The notes below the pieces were generated by a model, which did no database searches, was not told the origin of the DNA, and saw nothing but the letters and a program-made list of their open reading frames with translations. A program made the translations under genes and the position numbers. A stretch of 64,000 bases of DNA. Source: Bosea sp. 685. Its GTDB lineage: Bacteria; Pseudomonadota; Alphaproteobacteria; Rhizobiales; Beijerinckiaceae. The stretch is from assembly GCF_031884435.1 (NCBI RefSeq), contig NZ_CP134779.1, forward strand, positions 310,001 through 374,000, in the 5' to 3' direction. Positions 8,585 through 17,541 of this stretch are shown here, in pieces (positions within the stretch are counted from its first letter, which is position 1; each line of letters opens with the position of its first letter).

Positions 8585-9538
8585 ATGCGAAGCTATTTGG
8601 ATTTCGAGAAACCGGTCGCCGAACTCGAGGCGAAGGCGGATGAATTGCGCGCCCTCGAGGCGAAAGGTGAAGGCTATGCGCTCTCCGAGGAGATCGGCAA
8701 GCTCGACGCCAAGGCCAGCCAGGCGCTGAAGGAGATCTATGCCGCGCTGACGCCTTGGCAGAAGACGCTGGTCGCGCGCCATCCGCAGCGCCCGCACTTC
8801 AAGGATTACTGCGCGGCGTTGTTCAGCGAGTTCACACCGCTCGCGGGCGACCGGGTTTTCGGCGAGGATGAGGCGATCGTGGGCGGTTTCGGCCGCTTTC
8901 GCGGCGAGGCCGTCTGCATCGTCGGGCAGGAGAAGGGCGATTCGACCGAGACCCGCATCCGGCACAATTTCGGCATGCCCAAGCCCGAGGGCTATCGCAA
9001 GGCGGTGCGCCTGATGGAGATGGCCGGCCGCTTCGGGCTGCCGGTCTTGAGCTTCATCGATACGGCCGGCGCCTATCCCGGTATCGAGGCGGAGGAGCGC
9101 GGCCAGGCCGAGGCGATCGCGCGTTCGACCGAAGCCTGCCTGGGATTGCGCACGCCGAGCGTGGCGCTGGTGATCGGCGAGGGCGGTTCGGGCGGCGCGA
9201 TCGCGATCGCCGCAGCCAGCCGCGTGCTGATGCTGGAGCATGCGATCTATTCGGTGATCTCGCCGGAAGGCGCGGCCTCGATTCTCTGGCGCGACACCAA
9301 GCGCGCGCAGGACGCCGCGACCGGAATGAAGATCACCGCGCAGGACCTGCTGAAATTCGGCGTCATCGATCGCATCATCAGCGAGCCGGCGGGCGGTGCG
9401 CATCGCGATCCCCAGATGGCGATGGTGCGGGCGGGCGATGCCATCGCCTCGGCGCTGTCGGATTTCACAGGCGTGGGCGCCGACGATATCGTCAGCCGCA
9501 GGGCGGAAAAATTCCTCGCCATCGGGCGGGCGATCTGA
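8585..9538 (+). CDS. accA: Acetyl-CoA carboxylase carboxyltransferase subunit alpha
   Basis: A 317-residue protein, the normal length for AccA, from ATG 8585. It begins with the diagnostic YLDFEKPVAELEAKADELR and contains the carboxyltransferase core: GQEKGDSTETRIRHNFGMP, SFIDTAGAYPGIEAEERGQ and VIGEGGSGGAIAIA. The last glycine-rich strand forms the oxyanion site. It transfers carboxyl from carboxybiotin to acetyl-CoA, the first step of fatty-acid synthesis, with AccD (not in this window). It follows the methyltransferase gene by about 100 bp. Confidence 0.97.
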   Translation: MRSYLDFEKPVAELEAKADELRALEAKGEGYALSEEIGKLDAKASQALKEIYAALTPWQKTLVARHPQRPHFKDYCAALFSEFTPLAGDRVFGEDEAIVGGFGRFRGEAVCIVGQEKGDSTETRIRHNFGMPKPEGYRKAVRLMEMAGRFGLPVLSFIDTAGAYPGIEAEERGQAEAIARSTEACLGLRTPSVALVIGEGGSGGAIAIAAASRVLMLEHAIYSVISPEGAASILWRDTKRAQDAATGMKITAQDLLKFGVIDRIISEPAGGAHRDPQMAMVRAGDAIASALSDFTGVGADDIVSRRAEKFLAIGRAI

Positions 9539-9734
9539 CGTTAGGTGAGGTCTTTTTGCGGTGTGTCGGCGGCCGCCGCCGTTAGCAAGGCGTTGACCAT
9601 ATGGCTATGACGGAGCAGCCTGTGGTAAGGAACCCTCAAGGCTAACGCTTCTACAACTGGGCAACCGGCACAATTTGGCCGTGTTGCATAGTCAGTGGTC
9701 GTGCTTCCGCAGGCCGTTCGATGGGATTGACGAC

Positions 9735-11192
9735 GTGGCATTCAAGCACTTCGCGCTCGTGGCCTTCATTGCCTTGTCGCTGGGCGCCTGCGAGGAAGAC
9801 CGCTATCGCGGCGCCGCCAGGCACAATATCCCGATTCCGTCGGCGACTTATGCGCTCATGTCCGAGAAGGGCATGAGCAAGGATCAGCCGATCCTGATCC
9901 GCTCCTACAAGAAGGAGTCGGAGCTCGAGATCTGGAAGCGCAAGGCCGACGGGCAGTATGCGCTGCTCAAGACCTTCCCGATGTGCCGCTGGTCCGGCCA
10001 GCTCGGCCCGAAGGTCCGTGAAGGCGACCGCATGGCGCCGGAGGGCTTCTACGCCATCACGCCGGCGCAGATGAACCCGAACTCGGCCTATTACGTCTCC
10101 TTCAACATGGGCTACCCCAACGCCTATGACCGCTCCTATGGCCGCACCGGCGCGCATCTGATGGTGCATGGTGCCTGCTCCTCGGCCGGCTGCTATTCGA
10201 TGACCGACGATCAGATCGGCGAGATTTACGCGCTCGTCCGCGAGGCCCAGAATGCCGGCCAGAAGGCGGTGCAGATGCAGGCGCTGCCCTTCCGCATGAC
10301 GCCGGAGAATCTGGCCAAGCACCGGCTCGATTCCAACATCGCCTTCTGGAAGAACCTGAAGGAAGGCACCGACTATTTCGAGGTGACCAAGGACGAGCCG
10401 CCGGTCTCGGTGGCGGGCGGCCGGTATGTCTTCAGCAATGGATCTGATTCCTCCGTCGTCCAGGCCGTGCAGCAGAAGCGCCAGCAGGACGAGGTTCAGG
10501 TCGCTGCGCTCGTCGCCAAGGGCACGCCTGCGATCAAGCTGATCTATGATGATGGCGATTCGCACGCCTCCTTCAAGCGCACGCTCGTCGCCGGCGGATC
10601 CGATTCGCTGAACCGCACGGCGACCTGGGCCTCGCGCGATGTCGGGGTCAGCCGGCCCGACGCCATCACCAGCGGTCCACGCGTGCTCGTGCTCGACAAT
10701 CTGGGCAAGCCGAAAGCCGAGTTCCGGGCGGCGTCGGCCGATAACGACGCCGTGCTCGCCGCGGTCGCTGCCGCCCCCGAAGTGAATCAGACCGAGACCG
10801 CCAGCATTGCCAAGCCGAGCCCGACCAAGCTCGAGGTGCAGCCAAGGGCCGTGACTGGCAGGCCGGCCTCGGCTGCCGCGACGCAGGTCGCCAAGGCCAC
10901 TGCAGGCGCGGCTGCCGCGCCAGTGGCGATCGATGCGCCGCCTGCCCCTGCCGCTACCCCTGCCGCGCCTGCCGCCGTGCCCTTCTATCAGCGGGCGCTC
11001 AGCTTCGTTCCGCTGATCGGCGGCTCGCAGCAGCCGGAACAGGCGCAGGAAGCGACACCGGTGGCTTCTGTCGTGCCGGATTCGCCGACCAATATCCGGG
11101 CTCCCCTGCCGCCTCGGCGTGCCACTGGCCTGCGCACCTCGCGGCTGGATCAGTCGGACGCGGCCTATTCCAGTCAGCCCGTAACACGCTGA
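9735..11192 (+). CDS. YafK-like L,D-transpeptidase lipoprotein
   Basis: About 485 residues. The N-terminus has a lipoprotein signal (VAFKHFALVAFIALSLGAC, lipobox LGAC), so it should be anchored in the envelope. A YkuD/YafK-type domain follows: GFYAITPAQMNPNS, then TGAHLMVHGACSSAGCYSMTD, where the HG...SxGC motif carries the catalytic Cys. The C-terminal 170 residues are low-complexity Ala/Pro-rich. Such enzymes remodel peptidoglycan crosslinks or lipoprotein attachment. I place the start at GTG 9735, just before the signal; an in-frame TTG at 9675 would add 20 residues. Confidence 0.8.
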   Translation: MAFKHFALVAFIALSLGACEEDRYRGAARHNIPIPSATYALMSEKGMSKDQPILIRSYKKESELEIWKRKADGQYALLKTFPMCRWSGQLGPKVREGDRMAPEGFYAITPAQMNPNSAYYVSFNMGYPNAYDRSYGRTGAHLMVHGACSSAGCYSMTDDQIGEIYALVREAQNAGQKAVQMQALPFRMTPENLAKHRLDSNIAFWKNLKEGTDYFEVTKDEPPVSVAGGRYVFSNGSDSSVVQAVQQKRQQDEVQVAALVAKGTPAIKLIYDDGDSHASFKRTLVAGGSDSLNRTATWASRDVGVSRPDAITSGPRVLVLDNLGKPKAEFRAASADNDAVLAAVAAAPEVNQTETASIAKPSPTKLEVQPRAVTGRPASAAATQVAKATAGAAAAPVAIDAPPAPAATPAAPAAVPFYQRALSFVPLIGGSQQPEQAQEATPVASVVPDSPTNIRAPLPPRRATGLRTSRLDQSDAAYSSQPVTR

Positions 11193-11426
11193 TGGGTTGC
11201 ATTCGGGCACTTGCGCCCGGTATGCGTGACGGAAATATCACAGCATTCTGCTTTGTCGGCGAAGCGCGTTTGGAATGCATCAAAACGCGACTCTGACCGA
11301 GGTATTGCCCGCTTCATGGGCAATCTGCTGAAAAGCTCGGCTTGCTGAATCAGGCGATCCATTGGCTTCATAATGGCGAAAGCGCGGCACGTTGCGCTTG
11401 CATTTCGACATTTGACGGAGCTGATG

Positions 11427-12350
11427 ATGGCTTTCGATTTCTTCCGGTCTTCTGTGACGGGTGCGGCGTTCTCCCTGGCGCTGCTGTCGGGCGCCGCGCA
11501 TGCGTCGGATCTTCCGAGCAAGAAGGGCGCTCCGGTCGCGCCGGTGCCTCCGGCGATCACCTGGTTCGACATCGCCGTCACCATCAAGGCGACGACCGAT
11601 TATAATTTCCGCGGTATCTCCCAGTCGGATCGCAAGCCCGCCATCCAGGGCGGCGCCGAACTGCAGATCTACGACAACCTGTTCTATGCTGGTGTCTGGG
11701 CCTCGAGCGTCGATCTCGTCACCAACCCGCCGGCGGAGATCGACTTCACTGCCGGTATCCGCCCGAAATTCGGTCCGGTGACCTTCGATCTGGGTGTGAT
11801 CCAGTATTATTATCCCGACGAGAGCCGTTACGTCGACAATCTCCGCGTCATCTGGACGCCGAAGAACACCGACTTCCTCGAGCTGGCCGGCAAGGTCTCT
11901 TATAACTGGGAAGACAAGGTCACGATCGGCGCCAACGTCTTCTACTCCTGGAACTGGCTTGGCACCGGCGCGACCGGCACCTACGCCTCCGGCACCGCCA
12001 AGTACAACCTGCCCTTCCTCGAAGGCCTCTCGGTCTCGGGTGAGTTTGGTCGCTACTGGCTCGGCACGACCAACACCAATATCGCCTTCCCGGTTGCGAT
12101 CCGCCTGCCCGACTACAATTACTGGAATGTCGGCGTGTCCTACACCTGGAAGAACCTGACGGCGGATGTCCGCTATCACGACACCAACCTGTCGAAGAGC
12201 AAGTGCTTCACGCTGACCTCCGATCCGAGCGGCATCACGAGCGGCAATGCCGGCGGGGCCTACGGCTCGAAATGGTGCAACCCGACGGTGGTCGGCTCGC
12301 TCTCCTTCGACATCACGGCGAGCAGCCTCGGCGTCTTCGCGCCGAAGTAA
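11427..12350 (+). CDS. TorF-family putative porin
   Basis: A 307-residue outer-membrane protein. The signal peptide ends at AAHASD, followed by a short Lys/Pro linker, then TIKATTDYNFRGISQSDRKP, the hallmark opening of TorF-type beta-barrels. Alternating aromatic strands follow (VTFDLGVIQYYYPDE, DLGVSYTWKNL-like repeats). GGAG at 11417-11420 is 6 nt from ATG 11427, which I prefer over the adjacent ATG 11424. It is a single gene with its own terminator. The transported solute is unknown. Confidence 0.85.
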   Translation: MAFDFFRSSVTGAAFSLALLSGAAHASDLPSKKGAPVAPVPPAITWFDIAVTIKATTDYNFRGISQSDRKPAIQGGAELQIYDNLFYAGVWASSVDLVTNPPAEIDFTAGIRPKFGPVTFDLGVIQYYYPDESRYVDNLRVIWTPKNTDFLELAGKVSYNWEDKVTIGANVFYSWNWLGTGATGTYASGTAKYNLPFLEGLSVSGEFGRYWLGTTNTNIAFPVAIRLPDYNYWNVGVSYTWKNLTADVRYHDTNLSKSKCFTLTSDPSGITSGNAGGAYGSKWCNPTVVGSLSFDITASSLGVFAPK

Positions 12351-12376
12351 CAGCTCCCATCGGGGATGAATCACAG

Positions 12377-12403
12377 AAGGCCGCTCGCGAGAGCGGCCTT
12401 TTT
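12377..12403 (+). terminator. Rho-independent terminator of the porin gene
   Basis: A perfect 10-bp stem (AAGGCCGCTC / GAGCGGCCTT) around loop GCGA, then TTT. It lies 27 bp after the porin stop and before the convergent marR gene. Confidence 0.85.
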
Positions 12404-12442
12404 CATGCCGGTACTTCGCCCGGGGCGCTTCGTGGCGCGCGC

Positions 12443-12940
12443 CTATATCTCGAGCGCTTTGGCGACGCGGCGCATCATCTCGCCGACAGCGTCGCATTCG
12501 GCATCGCTGAGCACCGTCATCATCGCTTCGATGCGCGCGACATGGATCGCCATGGCCTTGCGCGTCAGGGCTTCGCCCGTCGGCGTCAGCCAGAGCCTAC
12601 GGACGCGGCGGTCGGTGTCGTCGCCGCGCCGCTCGACCAGTTCGCGCCGCTCCAGCTCGGGCAGCAGCATGCTCATGGCGCTGCGGCCGACGAGGAGCTT
12701 TTCGGCAAGCGCCTGCTGCGTCAGTCCCGGCGTGTGGAAGATGTTCGCAAGCACGTCATAATGGGCGACCTGAATGCCGAGCGGGGCAAGCGCTTCGCCG
12801 AAGGCCTTCTTCCAGAGTTGGTGGACGCGCGCCACCGCGATCCAGTTGCGAAAGCGCGGCAGATCCCAGGGCAGGGTCTGGGTCTCGACGAAGCCCATAT
12901 CGCCAATCTCTTGGTCGTCGACCTCTTGCTTTTTGTTCAT
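12443..12940 (-). CDS. MarR-family transcriptional regulator
   Basis: 165 residues, standard MarR size. The winged helix is clear: LTQQALAEKLLVGRSAMSMLL (recognition helix region), then LERRELVERRGDDTDRRVRRL, the D-x-R-x-R wing. Flanking helices would form the dimer interface. It is divergent from an alpha/beta hydrolase gene, and the 45-bp gap holds a perfect 18-bp palindrome, so I infer that it represses itself and the hydrolase and responds to a ligand the hydrolase handles. Confidence 0.9.
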   Translation of the reverse strand: MNKKQEVDDQEIGDMGFVETQTLPWDLPRFRNWIAVARVHQLWKKAFGEALAPLGIQVAHYDVLANIFHTPGLTQQALAEKLLVGRSAMSMLLPELERRELVERRGDDTDRRVRRLWLTPTGEALTRKAMAIHVARIEAMMTVLSDAECDAVGEMMRRVAKALEI

Positions 12941-12952
12941 GGATGAACATAA

Positions 12953-12970
12953 TAGTTCAGCGCTGAACTA
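12953..12970. promoter_or_regulatory. 18-bp perfect palindrome, probable MarR operator
   Basis: TAGTTCAGCGCTGAACTA is self-complementary over all 18 bases. It sits 12 bp upstream of the marR start and 15 bp upstream of the hydrolase start. A second imperfect dyad TTCATGGATGAA overlaps the marR start codon (12937-12948). Confidence 0.75.
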
Positions 12971-12985
12971 ATTCGGATATGAGCC

Positions 12986-13879
12986 ATGGCTGACATTGCA
13001 CTCCGTCTGTTGCGGCCGTTGATCCGGGTCTCGAGCTTCCTCGCTCCCAAGACCAGCGGCCGCCTCGCCTTCAAGGCCTTTTGTACGCCGCCGCGCCGCC
13101 CACAGGGAAACGCCAATCGCAAGGCGGCGGTCAAGTCCGCGACCACGCGATTGCAAGCGGGCGAGGCGGTCTCAATACCGTTCCCATGCGGCTCGGTGGC
13201 AGCTTATGTCTTCGATCCGCCCGGCGCCGATCCGGCGGAGCAGCGCCCGACCGTGATCCTGGTTCATGGCTGGACGGGCGCCGCCGTCTTCATGACCGCC
13301 TTCGTCGCGCCTCTGCTGGCGGCGGGTTTCCGCATCGTGGCCTATGATCTGCCGGCCCATGGCGCCTCGACCGGCAGCGAGCTCAACATTCCGATCGGGG
13401 TTGCGAGCCTGGCCGCGGTCGCGCGCGCCTTTGCCCCGGTGCATGCCATCGTGACGCATTCCTTCGGCGGCGCGATCGCGCTGGCGGCGCTCGCCGGCAC
13501 AGTCCCCGGCCAGCCGGTGGTCAAGGCGAAGCGCCTGGCGATGATTGCCGCGCCCTCATCGATGACGCTGGTGACGCGGCGCTTTGGCGCCACGATCGGC
13601 CTTGGCGCGCGTGGACAGGCGGCGCTGGAGCGGCGCATTCATGTCGTCGCCGGCGCGCCGGTCACGGCTTTCGAAGGGGCAAGCCAACTGGCCTCGGTCG
13701 GCTTGCCGGCGCTGATCGTGCATTGCCGCGACGACAAGGAGCTCGGCTTCCATCATGCAGAGGCCCTGGCGACGGCAGGGCCCTTCACCAGGCTCGTGCC
13801 GATGAAGGGGCTCGGGCATCGCCGCATTCTGCAAGCGAAACCGGTGGTGGAGGCGGTGACGGGCTTCGTGACGGCGTGA
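12986..13879 (+). CDS. Alpha/beta-fold hydrolase
   Basis: 297 residues. Oxyanion motif VHGWTG is at about residues 93-98. The nucleophile elbow reads VTHSFGGA, with Thr where the first Gly of GxSxG usually stands. The Asp is in VHCRDDKELG and the catalytic His in GLGHRRIL. It is predicted cytosolic; the substrate is unknown. It is divergent from marR and probably under its control. The gene converges on hemH, with a hairpin between them. Confidence 0.85.
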   Translation: MADIALRLLRPLIRVSSFLAPKTSGRLAFKAFCTPPRRPQGNANRKAAVKSATTRLQAGEAVSIPFPCGSVAAYVFDPPGADPAEQRPTVILVHGWTGAAVFMTAFVAPLLAAGFRIVAYDLPAHGASTGSELNIPIGVASLAAVARAFAPVHAIVTHSFGGAIALAALAGTVPGQPVVKAKRLAMIAAPSSMTLVTRRFGATIGLGARGQAALERRIHVVAGAPVTAFEGASQLASVGLPALIVHCRDDKELGFHHAEALATAGPFTRLVPMKGLGHRRILQAKPVVEAVTGFVTA

Positions 13880-13898
13880 TCGGTTCTAAAAGTTTAGA

Positions 13899-13943
13899 GC
13901 ATTGCTCTTGCGAAAAACCGGTACCCATTTTTTCGCGCAATGC
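13899..13943. repeat. Intergenic hairpin repeat between convergent genes
   Basis: GCATTGC...GCGAAAAA pairs with TTTTTCGC-GCAATGC, with a 4-nt bulge and loop CCGGTACCCA. The A- and T-runs flanking the loop, and the position between the convergent hydrolase and hemH genes, suggest a two-way terminator. The CGAAAAACCGGTACCCA wording resembles a short repeat common in Hyphomicrobiales. Confidence 0.65.
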
Positions 13944-13951
13944 TGTAGCGC

Positions 13952-15016
13952 TCAGACCCAACCCATCAATTCGCGCCGGACCAAGGCTTCGAGCACGTCG
14001 ATGCTTTCAGCGGAGTCATTCAGGCAAGGCAGATAGGCGAAGCGCTTGCCGCCATTATGCATGAAGATCTCGCGGTTCTCGACATCGAGCTCCTCGAGCG
14101 TCTCCAGGCAATCGGCCGAGAAGCCCGGCGCGACGATGGCGAGCGATGTGGTGCCCGCTTGCGCCAGCGCCTTGACGGTCTCGTCGGTATAGGGCTGCAG
14201 CCATTCATCGGGTCCGAAGCGCGACTGGAAGGTCAGCCTGAAGCGTTCGGCCGGCAGCCCGAGCTCCTCGCGCAACAAGCGCCAAGTCTTGACGCATTGG
14301 CAGTAATAGGGATCGCCCTTGAGCAGGTACTCCTTGGGCATGCCATGGAAGGAGCAGAGGATGATCTCGGGATCGAAATCGAGCTTCGCCAGCGAGCCAC
14401 GCATCGAGACGGCCAGCGCTTTGATATAGGTCGGGTCGTCATGATAGGGCGGGGCGACGCGTACCGCCGGCTGCCAGCGCATCTCCATCAGGGCGCGAAA
14501 GGCCTGGTCGCAGGCCGTGGCCGAGGTCGGTGCGGCATATTGTGGGTAGAGCGGCACCAGCAGGATACGGTCGCAGCCCTGATCCTGCAGCGCCTGGATC
14601 CGGCTCTTCACATCTGGAAAGCCGTAGCGCATCGCCCAATCGAAGATGACGCGCTCGCCGGTCACGGACTTCAGGCGCTTGGCGACCTGTTCGGTCTGCG
14701 AGCGCGTAATCGTCTTGAGCGGCCCTTCATTGCGTTCATTGTTCCAGATCGAGGCGTAGTCCTTGCCCTTGCGGCCGGGCCGCGTGGTCAGGATGATCAG
14801 GTTGAGGATCGGCCACCATTTCCAGCGCGGCTCCTCGATCACCCGCCGGTCGGAGAGGAACTCCTTGAGATAGGCCCGCATCGGCTTGTAGCTCGTGCCT
14901 TCCGGCGTGCCGAGATTCATCAGCAGGACGCCGATGCGGCCGGCCGCGACCTTGGGGTGGTCGGAGGGCAGGCTGACGATCGGCATCTCGGCGGCTGGAC
15001 TGGTCTCGACTGTCAT
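13952..15016 (-). CDS. hemH: Ferrochelatase
   Basis: 354 residues, normal length, from ATG 15016 behind AAAGGAAAG. Signatures: GVLLMNLGTPEG near the N-terminus, PLYPQYAAPTSA, the active-site His in LCSFHGMPKEYLLKGDPY, and the conserved acid patch in APGFSADCLETLEEL. It inserts Fe(II) into protoporphyrin IX to give heme, at the cytoplasmic membrane face. It is a single gene, divergent from the 5'-nucleotidase gene. Confidence 0.97.
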   Translation of the reverse strand: MTVETSPAAEMPIVSLPSDHPKVAAGRIGVLLMNLGTPEGTSYKPMRAYLKEFLSDRRVIEEPRWKWWPILNLIILTTRPGRKGKDYASIWNNERNEGPLKTITRSQTEQVAKRLKSVTGERVIFDWAMRYGFPDVKSRIQALQDQGCDRILLVPLYPQYAAPTSATACDQAFRALMEMRWQPAVRVAPPYHDDPTYIKALAVSMRGSLAKLDFDPEIILCSFHGMPKEYLLKGDPYYCQCVKTWRLLREELGLPAERFRLTFQSRFGPDEWLQPYTDETVKALAQAGTTSLAIVAPGFSADCLETLEELDVENREIFMHNGGKRFAYLPCLNDSAESIDVLEALVRRELMGWV

Positions 15017-15182
15017 GGCGCAGACTTTCCTTTGCCCGTGATTTAGACGAGTTCCGGTTTTCGTCCAGTCGCGAAGCGCGCCAGGCAGGGGGTGCGACAC
15101 TGGCGAACGGCGCAGGCTTGCACTGGTCAATGCGGTCCGGGCTTTGCTAGTTTGAAGCGGTTCTCAAGCAGAGGTTCCCGCC

Positions 15183-16697
15183 ATGTCCGCACTGACACGC
15201 CGCAAGGCGCTCGGCGTCATCGCCGCACCGGCGGCGCTCGCCGCGACCGGAACCATGGCGCAGATGCCGGCTCCCGCCTTCACGCTGCTTCTGGTCAACG
15301 ACATCTACAAGATGAGCGACGACAAGGGTAAAGGCGGTTTCGCGCGGGCTGCCGGCATCGCCCGGGCCGAGCGGGCCAAGGGCGTGCCGGTGCTGTTCTG
15401 CCATGCCGGCGACTGCTACTCGCCCTCGCTGATGTCGGGCTTCGACCAGGGCGCCCATATCGTGGCGATGCAGAACAAGATGGGGCTCGATGTCTTCGTG
15501 CCCGGCAATCACGAGTTCGATTTCGGCAAGGAAAACTACCTCAAGCTCGTCGCCGCCCAGAGCTATCCGACCTTCGCAGCCAATTTGCGTGATGCGAGCG
15601 GCAATGTCCTGCCCGGCCACAAGGATTCGCAGATTTTCGAGCTCGGCGGCGTCAAGGTCGGCGTCATCGGCACGACCTATGATCCGACGCCGCAGCTCTC
15701 CAACCCCGGCGACCTGAAATTCTCCTCGACCATGGAGGCGCTCCAGCGCGAGGCGCGGACCTTGAAGGCGCAGGGCGCCGACATTCTCGTCGCCGTCGTC
15801 CATGCCGAGCGCCGCACCGATCTCGAAATCGTGCGCTCGCGCGTCGTCGACATCGTGCTGACCGGCCACGACCACGACCTTGCCATCGCCTATGACGGCA
15901 AGGTCGTGATGGTGGAGTCGAATGAAGAGGGCAATTACGTCACCGCGATCGACATCGCAGTGAGCATCACGGGCGAGGGCGCGGCCCGCCAGGTCTCCTG
16001 GTCGCCGACCTTCCGGGTCAACGACAGCCGCGCCGCCACGCCCGACCCCGAGGTCGCCGCGATCGTGAAAGGTTACGAGACCGAGCTCTCGAAAGAACTC
16101 GACGTCGAGATCGCGACGCTCGCCGCCCCGCTCGATTCCCGCACCGGCGTCATCCGCACGCAGGAGACCGCGATCGGCAATCTGATCTCCGACGCCATCC
16201 GCGCCTCGACCGGCGCGCAGCTCGCCATCACCAATGCCGGCGGCATCCGCGCCAACAAGCAATATGCGGCCGGCTACAAGCTGACGCGGCGCGATGTGCT
16301 GAGCGAACTGCCCTTCGGCAATGCCACGATCATGGTCCAGATCACCGGCAAGGATGTGAAGGACGCGATCGAAAACGGCCTTGCTCCCGCCCCGCAGGGC
16401 TCGGGCCGCTTCCCGCAGGTCTCAGGGCTCACCTTCGAGGCTGACATCAAGCGCCCCGTCGGCCAGCGCGTCGTCTCGATCAGCGTCGAGGGCAAGCCGA
16501 TCGACGAGGCGGCAAACTACACCGTCGCCTCCAACAACTTCATGCTCGCCGGCGGCGACGGCTATACCTCGCTGGCGCGCGGCAGGACGTTGATCGGCCT
16601 GACCGACGGCAAGCTGATGGCCAATGAGGTGATGGTCTATCTGCGCTGGCTCGGCACGGTCGACGCCAAGGTCGAGGGCAGGGCGGTCCTGAAGTGA
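15183..16697 (+). CDS. Secreted bifunctional metallophosphatase / 5'-nucleotidase
   Basis: 504 residues. A twin-arginine-like signal (LTRRKALGVIAAPAALAATG) suggests periplasmic export. The metallophosphatase domain shows LLLVNDIYKM, FCHAGDCYSPS, VPGNHEFDFG and LTGHDHDLA, which bind the two metals. The C-terminal 5'-nucleotidase domain starts near residue 290 (TAIGNLISDAI, ITNAGGIRANK, ASNNFMLAGGDGY). The DIYKM in place of the usual D-x-H at the first metal motif is an oddity. It should hydrolyse nucleotides or UDP-sugars to scavenge phosphate. The stop overlaps the ung start (GTGA). Confidence 0.9.
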   Translation: MSALTRRKALGVIAAPAALAATGTMAQMPAPAFTLLLVNDIYKMSDDKGKGGFARAAGIARAERAKGVPVLFCHAGDCYSPSLMSGFDQGAHIVAMQNKMGLDVFVPGNHEFDFGKENYLKLVAAQSYPTFAANLRDASGNVLPGHKDSQIFELGGVKVGVIGTTYDPTPQLSNPGDLKFSSTMEALQREARTLKAQGADILVAVVHAERRTDLEIVRSRVVDIVLTGHDHDLAIAYDGKVVMVESNEEGNYVTAIDIAVSITGEGAARQVSWSPTFRVNDSRAATPDPEVAAIVKGYETELSKELDVEIATLAAPLDSRTGVIRTQETAIGNLISDAIRASTGAQLAITNAGGIRANKQYAAGYKLTRRDVLSELPFGNATIMVQITGKDVKDAIENGLAPAPQGSGRFPQVSGLTFEADIKRPVGQRVVSISVEGKPIDEAANYTVASNNFMLAGGDGYTSLARGRTLIGLTDGKLMANEVMVYLRWLGTVDAKVEGRAVLK

Positions 16698-17392
16698 GCG
16701 GCTATGAGGCGGCGCTCGCCGCGTTCCTGGCGACGCCGATGTCCGAGGGGTGGCGCGATCTCGCCGTGTTCCAGGACGGGGCGGCGGTACGGGCTTGCCT
16801 CCGGGCTGATGCGGAGGTCGCGGGCGGCCATGTCGTCGCGCCCGCGCCGGGACGGGTCTTCGCCGCTTTGGCGACGACGCCTTTCGCTGAGGTCCGCATC
16901 GTCATCCTGGGCCAGGATCCCTATCCGACGCCGGGCGATGCCAATGGGCTTGCCTTCTCCTATGTCGGTCCGCCGCCCTTGCCGCGCTCGCTGGTCAATA
17001 TCCATCGCGAATTGCAGGACGATCTCGGCGCGGTGGGGCCTGCGAGCGGCGATCTGACGGCGTGGGCGCGGCAAGGCGTTCTGCTGCTCAACACTGCGCT
17101 CACCGTGCGCGAGGGGGCAAGCAAGGCGGGCTCGCATCTGGCGCTCGGCTGGGGCGCCGTCACCGACGCTGTCATCGCCGGCATTTCCGCGAGCCGGCCC
17201 CATGTCGTCTTCCTGCTCTGGGGTAATCCTGCCCAGGCCAAGCGCGGATTGATCGACGAGGCGCGCCATCTGGTGCTGGCGAGTGCGCATCCCTCGCCGC
17301 TCTCGGCGCGGCGCGGGTTTTTCGGGTCGAAGCCGTTTTCGCGCGCGAATGCGTGGCTGGAAGAGTGGGGGGAGGCCTCTGTCAGATGGTGA
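16694..17392 (+). CDS. ung: Uracil-DNA glycosylase (family 1)
   Basis: 232 residues from GTG 16694, overlapping the previous stop. The water-activating loop GQDPYPTPGDANGLAFS has the catalytic Asp, followed by LLLNTALTVREG, FLLWGNPAQAKR and the minor-groove loop HPSPLSARRGFFGSKPFS. It removes uracil from DNA to begin base-excision repair. Coupling to a periplasmic nucleotidase gene is probably incidental. Confidence 0.95.
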   Translation: MSGYEAALAAFLATPMSEGWRDLAVFQDGAAVRACLRADAEVAGGHVVAPAPGRVFAALATTPFAEVRIVILGQDPYPTPGDANGLAFSYVGPPPLPRSLVNIHRELQDDLGAVGPASGDLTAWARQGVLLLNTALTVREGASKAGSHLALGWGAVTDAVIAGISASRPHVVFLLWGNPAQAKRGLIDEARHLVLASAHPSPLSARRGFFGSKPFSRANAWLEEWGEASVRW

Positions 17393-17420
17393 GGCGCGGG
17401 ATCCCCTCTCCTGCCTCGAA

Positions 17421-17490
17421 GTCGGGTCTACCCGATTTCGACACTTTGAGTGCTGATCTCGGGCAGGCCCGAGATCAGTGAGAGAGGGGA
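17421..17490. repeat. Intergenic inverted repeats (CTCGGGC type) left of the IS5 element
   Basis: A perfect 12-bp stem with a 2-nt loop lies at 17453-17478 (CTGATCTCGGGC / GCCCGAGATCAG). A smaller dyad GTCGGG/CCCGAT precedes it. The same core (ATCTCGGGC..GCCCGA) recurs on the other side of the IS at 18802-18827. Confidence 0.8.
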
Positions 17491-17541
17491 AGAGGGTGGC
17501 GCGGCTGCCGTGAAAGGGCGCGGGGAACCCTTCTCCCGGAT

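Noticed and set aside
11200..11345. Small dyads downstream of the L,D-transpeptidase gene considered as a terminator
   Set aside because: Stem is only about 5 bp and no T-tract follows.
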